A stretch of 8,366 bases of DNA from Gammaproteobacteria bacterium. Lineage in GTDB: Bacteria; Pseudomonadota; Gammaproteobacteria; Xanthomonadales; Xanthomonadaceae. Positions within the stretch are counted from its first letter, which is position 1. Each line of letters begins with the position of its first letter. Below the pieces are notes generated by a model. The model saw nothing but the letters and a program-made list of their open reading frames with translations. It was not told where the DNA came from and searched no databases. The stretch lies in assembly GCA_030431185.1 (NCBI GenBank), contig JAUIJO010000148.1, positions 1 to 8,366 on the forward strand, read 5' to 3'. The position numbers and the translations under genes were made by a program. Shown piece after piece: positions 1 to 8,256 of this stretch.

Positions 1-2598
<2,598 letters not shown>

Positions 2599-2609
<11 letters not shown>

Positions 2610-2646
2610 ACCCGCGGCTGAACCCGCGGCTGAACCCGCGGCTGAA
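2599..2646. repeat. Four perfect tandem copies of a 12-bp unit across the carB stop codon
   Basis: The unit CCCGCGGCTGAA occurs four times without mismatch at 2599-2610, 2611-2622, 2623-2634 and 2635-2646. The first copy holds the last CarB codons (Arg-Gly-stop). Because 12 is a multiple of three, every further copy repeats an in-frame TGA. Gain or loss of downstream copies would therefore leave the protein unchanged. Each unit also contains the self-complementary hexamer CCGCGG. The copies are most simply explained by replication slippage. No function is evident. Confidence 0.95.
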
Positions 2647-2667
2647 CGCGGATTCGACCTGTTCCAC

Positions 2668-2696
2668 GGGGTCGGGAAGCAACGCTTCCTGACCCC
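2668..2696. repeat. 13-bp GC-rich hairpin after carB (REP-like element or rho-independent-type stem)
   Basis: GGGGTCGGGAAGC (2668-2680) and GCTTCCTGACCCC (2684-2696) pair over 13 positions, with one G-T(U) wobble and an AAC loop. The stem is very stable, but no T-run follows it (next bases are GGCGGATTCC), so it is not a classical intrinsic terminator. An 8-bp direct repeat, GCGGATTC, lies on either side at 2648-2655 and 2698-2705. The position after carB suggests mRNA 3'-end stabilisation or transcriptional attenuation. The form also fits a REP-type repeated extragenic palindrome, which would have to be confirmed by finding further copies in the genome. Confidence 0.7.
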
Positions 2697-2715
2697 GGCG
2701 GATTCCTGATAGCCT
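2686..2715 (+). promoter_or_regulatory. Candidate greA promoter (weak)
   Basis: TTCCTG (2686-2691) and TAGCCT (2710-2715) lie 18 bp apart and loosely resemble -35 and -10 boxes. A start near 2722 would place the leader hairpin at 2740-2776 fully within the transcript. Matches to consensus are poor and the -35 overlaps the right arm of the preceding hairpin. This is a positional guess, supported mainly by the need for a promoter in the 209-bp gap before greA. Confidence 0.25.
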
Positions 2716-2739
2716 TTCAGTGCACGGTCGTCAGTCGGT

Positions 2740-2788
2740 GGCGGAGCGCCAGGGTTCGACCCGGGCGGCCTCCGCCTCTGCTTTTTCT
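2740..2788 (+). terminator. Terminator-like hairpin with T-run in the greA leader (possible attenuator or carB terminator)
   Basis: GGCGGAG (2740-2746) pairs perfectly with CTCCGCC (2770-2776). Inside this stem GCC (2748-2750) pairs with GGC (2767-2769), and GGGT (2752-2755) pairs with ACCC (2759-2762) around a TCG loop. The stem is followed by TCTGC and then TTTTTCT (2782-2788), so hairpin plus U-tract are both present, although the T-run starts five bases after the stem. It lies 30 bp before the greA start codon. It could end carB transcription, or, if greA is transcribed from within the gap, attenuate greA. E. coli greA has a comparable leader that ends prematurely to yield the small RNA GraL; the parallel here is inferred. 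Confidence 0.6.
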
Positions 2789-2818
2789 GGCGACCCTCAC
2801 GAAACCAAGGATCACCCC

Positions 2819-3295
2819 ATGAGAGCACCGATCACGGTGAAGGGCGCGCAGCGCCTGCGTGCCGAACTCGAAGAACTGAAGTCGGTCCAGCGGCCGGCCG
2901 TCATCCACGCGATCGCCGAGGCGCGCGCCCACGGCGACCTGAAGGAGAACGCCGAGTACCACGCCGCGCGCGAGCAGCAGGGCTTCATCGAAGGCCGGAT
3001 CAAGCAGCTCGAGGCCGAGCTGTCGCACGCCCAGGTCATCGACGTCGCCTCGCTCAACGCCGGCGATCGCGTGGTGTTCGGCGCCACGGTCGAGCTGGCC
3101 GACGTCGACACGGACGCCAGCACCACCTACCAGATCGTCGGCGACCTGGAAGCGGACATCAAGAAGGGACTGATCGCGATCTCGTCGCCGGTCGCGCGTG
3201 CCCTGATCGGCAAGAACGAGGGCGACAGCGTCACCATCGAAGCGCCGGGCGGTACCCGCGAGTACGAGATCGTCGCCGTCAGCTACAACGGCTGA
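2819..3295 (+). CDS. greA: Transcription elongation factor GreA
   Basis: GreA enters the secondary channel of RNA polymerase and stimulates cleavage of the backtracked transcript, rescuing arrested complexes. The product is 158 residues, the same length as E. coli GreA, and is collinear with it. It has an N-terminal coiled coil (about 1-75) whose tip carries HGDLKENAEYHAAREQQG, including acidic residues D40 and E43 that correspond to E. coli D41 and E44. A C-terminal FKBP-like domain follows, with VVFGATVEL, SSPVARALIGK and the APGGTREYEI strand. The ATG at 2819 is chosen because it has AAGGA (2807-2811) seven bases upstream and gives the standard N-terminus. An in-frame upstream ATG at 2720 would add 33 atypical residues crossing the leader hairpin. 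The next gene starts 3 nt after the stop, which implies co-transcription and probable translational coupling. Confidence 0.97.
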   Translation: MRAPITVKGAQRLRAELEELKSVQRPAVIHAIAEARAHGDLKENAEYHAAREQQGFIEGRIKQLEAELSHAQVIDVASLNAGDRVVFGATVELADVDTDASTTYQIVGDLEADIKKGLIAISSPVARALIGKNEGDSVTIEAPGGTREYEIVAVSYNG

Positions 3296-3298
3296 GCG

Positions 3299-4240
3299 AT
3301 GGCCCGCGCGCGGCTGCTGCTGCCGTCCGCCGCCCGTTTCGGGGGGCAGCGCCTGCACGAGCCGGTCGCGCGCGTGCTTGGCCGCGCGGACGCGCATGCG
3401 CTGGCGGGCAGCCAGCAGGCGCGTTGCTTCGAGGTCCTGCCCGCGGGGTGGCCCGCCGCCGCCGTCGGTCGCGAGGCCGATCGTGGCGACGCCGGCAGCC
3501 ATGCCTGGTTGCGCGCCGACCCGGTCCATGTCCGGCCGGACCTCAATGGCGCCCGGCTGCTGGCCCACGGTGGTGCCATGCAGGTGGAGCCGGCCGACGT
3601 GGAAGCCCTCATGCCCGCACTGAAACCTCTGTTCGGCGATGCCGGCGTCGCGCTCGATGCGCCGGTGACGGAACGCTGGTACCTGCGACTGCCGCCGGGA
3701 ACGGTACTGCCCGGCTTCAGTCCACCCGACGCCGCGCTGGGTGCCGAACTGCTCGAACACATGCCCGGCGGCGACAGCCGGAGCCCGGAAGCCCGGCGCT
3801 GGCGGTCCCTGCTCAGCGAGGTCCAGGTGTTGCTGCACAACCACCCCCGCAATGCGATGCGCCAGGCGGCGGGGCGCCCGGCGATCAACTCGCTGTGGTT
3901 CTGGGGAGCGGGGCGCCTGCCCACCGAGGTGCGCTGCACCTACCGGCACGTGATGAGCGAGGACGATACCTGGCTGGCCTTCGCGAAGCAGGCCGGCTGC
4001 GAGACGTCCGGACTGCCTGCCCGCTGTCCCGGCACCGTCGCCGACCTCCTCGTGGACCTGCGCGACGCGCGCGACCTGGCGCAGTTGCAGGCCGCGTGGC
4101 TGTCGCCGCTGTTCGATGCGCTGCATCGCGGCGGGCTGCGCGAACTGTGGCTCGATTGCGAGAGCGGGGAGGGCTATCGCCTGGTGCCTTCCCAGCGCTG
4201 GCGCTTCTGGCGCAAGCCCCGCGGTGGGCTCGGCGCATGA
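3299..4240 (+). CDS. Phosphoglycerate-mutase-like protein of unknown activity
   Basis: A 313-residue protein without signal peptide or clear membrane segment. Recognisable blocks are WLRADPVHVRPD (70-81), the RWYLRLPP segment (126-133), EVQVLLHNHPRN (174-185) and PAINSLWFWGAGRLP (194-208). I recall such proteins in Xanthomonadaceae and other proteobacteria, often beside recJ and often labelled cofactor-independent phosphoglycerate mutase. The WFWG-x-G block does recall the archaeal-type ApgM motif. I see none of the usual metal-binding and catalytic Ser/Asp/His motifs of alkaline-phosphatase-superfamily mutases, so true mutase activity is doubtful. The ATG sits 3 nt after the greA stop without a strong ribosome-binding site, so translational coupling to greA is likely. 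The stop overlaps the recJ start (ATGA). The position suggests co-expression with greA and recJ. The gene call is solid; the function is not. Confidence 0.85.
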   Translation: MARARLLLPSAARFGGQRLHEPVARVLGRADAHALAGSQQARCFEVLPAGWPAAAVGREADRGDAGSHAWLRADPVHVRPDLNGARLLAHGGAMQVEPADVEALMPALKPLFGDAGVALDAPVTERWYLRLPPGTVLPGFSPPDAALGAELLEHMPGGDSRSPEARRWRSLLSEVQVLLHNHPRNAMRQAAGRPAINSLWFWGAGRLPTEVRCTYRHVMSEDDTWLAFAKQAGCETSGLPARCPGTVADLLVDLRDARDLAQLQAAWLSPLFDALHRGGLRELWLDCESGEGYRLVPSQRWRFWRKPRGGLGA

Positions 4241-5949
4241 CGCCCCGCGTCATGGTGCGCCGTCGCGAAGTGCCGGCCGCGGGCGAGTGGACGGGGGCGA
4301 CGCCGCCCCTGTTGCGCCGCGTCTACGCCGCCCGGAACGCGCTCGACGAAACTCAGGCCCGGCCGCGCCTCTCCCAACTGCTTCCGCCCGACGGCATGTC
4401 CGGGCTCGACGCGGCGGCCGGCCTGCTGGCTTCGGCCATTTCCGGGGACCGGCATATCCTGGTGGTCGGCGACTTCGATTGCGATGGGGCCACCGCGTGC
4501 GCGCTGGGCGTGAAGGGCCTGAGGCTGCTCGGCGCGCGACGTGTATCGCATGCCGTGCCTAACCGAATCACCCATGGCTACGGCCTGTCGCCTGCCCTGG
4601 TGGACGAACTGGCCGCGCTGTCCCCGGACCTTCTGGTGACGGTCGACCATGGCATCGCCTGCAATGCCGGCATCGCGGCCGCCAAGGCGCGTGGCTGGCA
4701 GGTCCTGGTCACCGACCATCACCTGCCCGGCGACACCTTGCCGGACGCGGACGCCATCGTGGACCCCAACCAGCCCGGCGACCGCTTCCCGAGCAAGGCG
4801 CTGGCCGGGGTGGGGGTGATGTTCTACGTACTGCTCGCCCTGCGTCGTCGCCTGCGCGAGCAGGGCGCGTTCGCCGGCGAGGTGCCGGACCTGGCCGTGC
4901 TGCTCGACCTGGTGGCGGTCGGAACCGTCGCGGACCTGGTGCCGCTCGACGCGAACAACCGGGCGCTGGTCGCCGCCGGCCTTCGCCGGCTGCGCGCGGG
5001 GCAGGGCTGCCCCGGCCTGAATGCACTGGCGGAGGTCTCGCGGCGGCCGCTCGGGCGCCTCACCGCCGCGGACATCGGCTATGCGATCGGCCCAAGGCTC
5101 AACGCGGCCGGCCGCCTGGAAGACATGGCGCTGGGCATCGAGTGCCTGTTGACCGACGATCCCCGCCAGGCCCGCGAGATCGCCGCGACGCTGGACGAGA
5201 TCAACAGCGAGCGTCGTGCCGTCCAGCAACAGATGACCGACGAGGCCGAGGCCGCCGTGGCGCGCGTCGCACTGGGCGAGGCCGTGCCCGTCGGGTTGTG
5301 CCTGCACGATCCGGACTGGCATCCCGGCGTGGTCGGCCTGGTCGCCTCCAAGCTCAAGGAGCGCCTGCACCGCCCGGTGATCGCCTTCGCCCCGTCCGAG
5401 CCCGGCAGCGACAGCCTGCGGGGCTCGGCGCGCTCCATCCCCGGCTTCCACATCCGCGATGCGCTCGCCGACGTCGCATCCCGCCACCCGGGCCTGGTCG
5501 AGCGCTTCGGCGGCCATGCGATGGCGGCCGGCCTGTCGCTCCGTGCCGATCGCTTCGACGCGTTCCGCGATGCCTTCCAGTCCATCGTCGCCGCGACCCT
5601 GCCGCCGGAACTGCTCGCCGCGGAAGTCCTGAGCGATGGGGCGCTGGAGTCGGTCGACTTCGCGCGCGCCAACGCCGAAGCCCTGCGCGATGGCGGTCCC
5701 TGGGGACAGGGCTTCCCCGAACCGCAGTTCGACGGCGACTTCGAGGTGCTGGGCTGGCGCGTGGTGGGGGAGCGGCACCTCAAACTCGAGCTCGGGGGCT
5801 GCGGCATGCGCCTCAACGCCATCCATTTCGGCGGTTGGAACGGCGAGGAACCGCCGTCCCGGGTGCGGATCGCCTACCGCCTGGAGCCGGACGACTACCG
5901 CGGTGGCGATGCCATCCAGCTGGTCGTGGTCCATCGCGAACCGGCCTGA
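4237..5949 (+). CDS. recJ: Single-stranded-DNA-specific exonuclease RecJ
   Basis: A 5'-3' exonuclease on single-stranded DNA, acting in RecF-pathway recombination, mismatch repair and base excision repair. The product is 570 residues (E. coli RecJ is 577). DHH-family motifs are intact: GDFDCDG (D79, D81, D83), VDHGIA (D137, H138), the signature TDHHLPGD (D160-H161-H162) and DLVAVGTVADLVPL (D224). The DHHA1 part carries RLNAAGRLEDM and FGGHAMAAGL (G425-G426-H427). The last roughly 100 residues form the C-terminal nucleic-acid-binding region. The start is the ATG that overlaps the preceding stop as ATGA, with GGTGGG (4223-4228) eight bases upstream. The frame stays open upstream to about 3424, but that stretch overlaps the previous gene and lacks RecJ-like sequence. 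A second in-frame ATG at 4252 is possible. The gene meets the convergent acyltransferase with a single base between stops. Confidence 0.98.
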   Translation: MTPRVMVRRREVPAAGEWTGATPPLLRRVYAARNALDETQARPRLSQLLPPDGMSGLDAAAGLLASAISGDRHILVVGDFDCDGATACALGVKGLRLLGARRVSHAVPNRITHGYGLSPALVDELAALSPDLLVTVDHGIACNAGIAAAKARGWQVLVTDHHLPGDTLPDADAIVDPNQPGDRFPSKALAGVGVMFYVLLALRRRLREQGAFAGEVPDLAVLLDLVAVGTVADLVPLDANNRALVAAGLRRLRAGQGCPGLNALAEVSRRPLGRLTAADIGYAIGPRLNAAGRLEDMALGIECLLTDDPRQAREIAATLDEINSERRAVQQQMTDEAEAAVARVALGEAVPVGLCLHDPDWHPGVVGLVASKLKERLHRPVIAFAPSEPGSDSLRGSARSIPGFHIRDALADVASRHPGLVERFGGHAMAAGLSLRADRFDAFRDAFQSIVAATLPPELLAAEVLSDGALESVDFARANAEALRDGGPWGQGFPEPQFDGDFEVLGWRVVGERHLKLELGGCGMRLNAIHFGGWNGEEPPSRVRIAYRLEPDDYRGGDAIQLVVVHREPA

Positions 5950-5950
5950 A

Positions 5951-7150
5951 TCACCCGCCCGCGCCCGTCGCGGTCGCCGGGGCGACGACCTCCGCGGCCG
6001 CCCGCGGATCCGGACGCCACTTCAGGCCGAAGAAGGGCCGCAGCACGGGGATCCGGCGGATCAGCTCATACCCGCCCAGGCACAGCGCGAAGGTGCACGC
6101 CACCAGCAGCGGGCCTTCGATCCACGGGCGCAGGGCCCAGGCCTGGGCGTTGTGCGCCAGCACCACGATGACCGTCTGGTGGAGGATGTAGACCGGATAG
6201 ACGGCCGGCGCCAGGTAACGCAGGGCCGGGCTGTCGCCCTTGACCCAGTGTCGCGCGAACCCGAGGATCGCCGCGATGCTCAGCCACTGGTTGGCGCCCC
6301 AGGCCAGGCGTTGCGCCATGCGCAGCCAGTCGGGCGGCGGGGTGGCATCGTCGTAGTGGCCGAAATAGGCGATGAGGGCGAAGTAGCTGCACAGGGCGAG
6401 GCCCAGCGACCAGCCCCGCCAGCGTTCGATCGACGCCCAGGCCTGCGTGGCCCGCGCCAGCCAGAAGCCCAGCAGGAAGACCGGCAGGTACTGCGCGTGG
6501 TTGTACCAATCGTCCACCAGCGCGTGGGTGGACTCGAAGCGGCCGACCAGGAGCATGCGCACCAGGCCCAGCCCCAGCGCGGGCACCACCAGCACCGCCG
6601 GTCCGGCGAACCAGCGGCCCAGGCGTTCGCCGGTGCGACGCATGGGTCCGCCGGCGAGTTTCAGCGCCGCCCATAGCAGCATGCTGTAGGCCCACAGGTA
6701 GGGCAGGAACCACAGGTGGTTCCAGGTCGGCAGGTCCAGGCAGTCGCCCTCGCGGCAGAAGCTGCCGTCGGCCGCGAGGTAGCGCCCCCAGAAGGCCAGG
6801 TAGCCATCGTGGTAGCCGCCGGGTAGCTTCTCGACCACTTCGTAGTACGACTGCGGTGGCACCACGACCAGCATGCCGAACAGCAGCGGCCACAGCAGGC
6901 GCCGCGATCGCAGGCGGACGAAGCCCTTGGGGCGGTGCTCGAGCATCGAGGCGGTGGCCACGCCGGAGACCAGGAACAGCAGCGACAGCCGCCAGGGCGC
7001 GCTGAGCAGCATCAGGGGCTCCAGGAACGGGCCGGCCGCGGGACTTTTGACGTGCCAGTCCCACGTCACGTAGTACATGCCCACGTGGTAGAGCACGAGC
7101 AGGCCGAAGGCGAGGGTGCGTACCCAGTCGAGGTCGTAACGGCGTTCCAT
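5951..7150 (-). CDS. Integral-membrane acyltransferase (acyltransferase-3 / OpgC-like family)
   Basis: The product is 399 residues with about ten predicted hydrophobic segments (roughly 10-28, 52-68, 84-99, 145-164, 180-202, 219-235, 246-264, 286-303, 312-332, 343-364). It opens with YDLDWVRTLAFGLLVLYH, the family start, including the conserved membrane histidine H22. WRLSLLFLVSG (53-63), the arginine-rich RLRSRRLLWPLLFG (79-92), NHLWFLPYL (144-152) and YPVYILHQTVIVV (318-330) match the pattern of acyltransferase-3 proteins, closest to the OpgC/MdoC type that succinylates periplasmic glucans. These enzymes acylate glycans, lipids or other envelope molecules; the substrate here cannot be told. 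C132 and C137 lie in a loop and could form a disulfide. The start was chosen for the family N-terminus and a CAGGGA sequence about eight bases upstream; the open frame continuing upstream is a GC-bias shadow. The gene is divergent from a membrane LytTR regulator, its likely controller. Confidence 0.93.
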   Translation of the reverse strand: MERRYDLDWVRTLAFGLLVLYHVGMYYVTWDWHVKSPAAGPFLEPLMLLSAPWRLSLLFLVSGVATASMLEHRPKGFVRLRSRRLLWPLLFGMLVVVPPQSYYEVVEKLPGGYHDGYLAFWGRYLAADGSFCREGDCLDLPTWNHLWFLPYLWAYSMLLWAALKLAGGPMRRTGERLGRWFAGPAVLVVPALGLGLVRMLLVGRFESTHALVDDWYNHAQYLPVFLLGFWLARATQAWASIERWRGWSLGLALCSYFALIAYFGHYDDATPPPDWLRMAQRLAWGANQWLSIAAILGFARHWVKGDSPALRYLAPAVYPVYILHQTVIVVLAHNAQAWALRPWIEGPLLVACTFALCLGGYELIRRIPVLRPFFGLKWRPDPRAAAEVVAPATATGAGG

Positions 7151-7303
7151 GGCGGCGTCCCTGTTGGCGATGGCGGCAGCGTCGCGCCCGCGGGCCCACC
7201 GGGAAAGCGCCAGGGGCCCGGATGCGCGTCCCACGGGACGAACCGCGGGTCCACGGGGGCCAGCCGGGTCGGATCGCCGGCGCCCAGCCCCTAGAATGCG
7301 CGC
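7151..7303. promoter_or_regulatory. Divergent intergenic region with CCACGGG direct repeats and a palindrome (candidate LytTR operator)
   Basis: This 153-bp gap serves both the acyltransferase (minus) and the LytTR gene (plus). It holds a perfect inverted repeat, CGTCCC-AC-GGGACG (7227-7240), and the heptamer CCACGGG twice, at 7231-7237 and 7251-7257, exactly 20 bp apart, about two helical turns. LytTR regulators usually bind paired direct repeats on one face of the DNA about two turns apart, so the spacing fits. The sequence is very GC-rich, so a chance heptamer repeat is possible. I found no convincing -35/-10 for the minus-strand gene. Confidence 0.4.
7292..7297 (+). promoter_or_regulatory. 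-10 box TAGAAT placed for a leaderless LytTR transcript
   Basis: TAGAAT is one mismatch from TATAAT and ends six bases before the ATG at 7304. A normal start distance puts the first transcribed base at or within a base or two of that ATG, so the mRNA would be leaderless. There is no Shine-Dalgarno sequence before the ATG, which agrees. The -35 region is poor. The same CTAGAAT core recurs before prfB. Confidence 0.6.
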
Positions 7304-8182
7304 ATGGATTCCCAGCCCGTTCCCCCGCGGCCCCCGGCCGCGCTCCGGCGCACCCTCGAGGTGGCGTTCTGGATCGTCGCGACCCTGCTCAATGGCATCG
7401 CCAACAGCCTCACCATGCTGATCGAGGTCCGGCGGGCCGGCCTCGACTACGCTGCGTGGAAGCCCGTTCTCTGGGAATTCTCCAGCGGCCTCGTGTTCCT
7501 GGCCCTCGTCCCGGCGCTGGTCTGGTTCACCCGGCGCTTCCCGATCCATCTCGACACCTGGCGGCGCCAGCTGCCCTGGCATGTGCTCGGCAGCGTGGTC
7601 TTCTCGGTGCTGCACGTCGTGGGCATGGTGGCGATCCGCAAGCTCGTCTATGCGACCCAGGGCGAGGCCTACGACTTCAGTCCGTGGCTGCGCGAGTTCA
7701 CCTACGAGTACCTGAAGGACTGGCGCAGCTACCTGACCATGGTCGCCACCATCGAGGTCTACCGCTTCATACGGCGCAGGCTCAAGGGCGAGGCGAGCCT
7801 GCTCGACCGGGCCGACGACGAGCCGGCGCCGCCGGCAGGGCAGGTCGAGCGCCCCGAGCGCTTCCTGGTCCGAAAGCTCGGGCGCGAATTCCTGGTGGCG
7901 GCCGACGACATCGACTGGCTGCAGGCCGCGGGGAACTACGTCAACCTGAACGTCCGCGGACGCGAGTACCCGCTGCGCAGCACGATGGCCGGCATCGAGG
8001 CGCAGCTCGACCCGGACCGCTTCGCCCGCGTGCACCGCAGTTACATCGTCAACCTCGACCGGCTCGAGCAGATCGAGCCGCTGGAGTCGGGCGACGCGCG
8101 CCTGCAACTGCACGACGGCACGCGCCTGCCGTGCAGCCGCAGCTACCGGGAGGCGCTGCGCAACCGCCTGGTCCCGGCCTGA
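7304..8182 (+). CDS. Membrane-anchored LytTR-family transcriptional regulator
   Basis: The product is 292 residues. The N-terminal half has four predicted membrane segments (about 18-40, 58-76, 91-114, 138-156). A charged, proline-containing linker (about 157-183) follows, then a C-terminal LytTR DNA-binding domain (about 186-290). The domain is recognised by FLVRKLGREFLVAADDIDWL, QAAGNYVNL, the strongly conserved RVHRSYIVNLDRL (242-254) and SRSYREAL at the end. There is no receiver domain and no histidine kinase in the window, so it is a one-component regulator that would sense through its membrane part and bind DNA from the membrane. The ATG at 7304 lies just after a -10-like TAGAAT without a ribosome-binding site. 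The next in-frame ATG (codon 38) would remove most of the first membrane segment. Divergence from the acyltransferase suggests that it regulates that gene and perhaps itself. The domain call is firm; signal and targets are unknown. Confidence 0.93.
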   Translation: MDSQPVPPRPPAALRRTLEVAFWIVATLLNGIANSLTMLIEVRRAGLDYAAWKPVLWEFSSGLVFLALVPALVWFTRRFPIHLDTWRRQLPWHVLGSVVFSVLHVVGMVAIRKLVYATQGEAYDFSPWLREFTYEYLKDWRSYLTMVATIEVYRFIRRRLKGEASLLDRADDEPAPPAGQVERPERFLVRKLGREFLVAADDIDWLQAAGNYVNLNVRGREYPLRSTMAGIEAQLDPDRFARVHRSYIVNLDRLEQIEPLESGDARLQLHDGTRLPCSRSYREALRNRLVPA

Positions 8183-8217
8183 CCGGCTGTCCCGGCGGGC
8201 CGGCGAGGGCGATTGCC

Positions 8218-8226
8218 TGCTAGAAT
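8218..8226 (+). promoter_or_regulatory. Extended -10 promoter element before prfB
   Basis: TGC-TAGAAT forms a TGn-extended -10 box. A start would fall near 8233, giving a leader of about 24 nt with AGGTGG (8241-8246) and GGTGAG (8248-8253) ahead of the ATG at 8257. I see no credible -35 hexamer, which an extended -10 may not need. The presence of its own promoter suggests that prfB no longer depends on read-through from recJ, which is separated from it here. Confidence 0.55.
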
Positions 8227-8256
8227 CAGCGGTCTTTACCAGGTGGTGGTGAGTTC

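Noticed and set aside
2717..4126. 469-codon open frame on the minus strand opposite greA and the mutase-like gene
   Set aside because: It lies antisense to well-supported genes, is rich in Arg/Gly/Ala/Val/His typical of GC-rich antisense frames, and shows no domain pattern.
3424..4236. Upstream in-frame extension of recJ covering most of the preceding gene
   Set aside because: The extension is Arg/Ala/Pro-rich shadow sequence in another frame of a conserved gene; RecJ homology and length fit the ATG at 4237.
4174..5934. 586-codon open frame on the minus strand opposite recJ
   Set aside because: It mirrors the full recJ coding region; RecJ motifs are intact on the plus strand and the antisense product has low-complexity composition.
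7151..7260. A -35/-10 promoter for the acyltransferase on the minus strand
   Set aside because: No hexamer pair with acceptable match and spacing was found; the promoter must exist but I cannot place it.
7151..8113. Upstream in-frame extension of the acyltransferase (320 codons) on the minus strand
   Set aside because: It is antisense to the LytTR gene and composed of GC-biased shadow sequence; the family N-terminus begins at the ATG ending at 7150.
8183..8203. Short GC-rich inverted repeats (CCGGC/GCCGG) after the LytTR gene as a terminator
   Set aside because: Stems are only five pairs, with alternative pairings and no following T-run, so they are expected by chance at this GC content.
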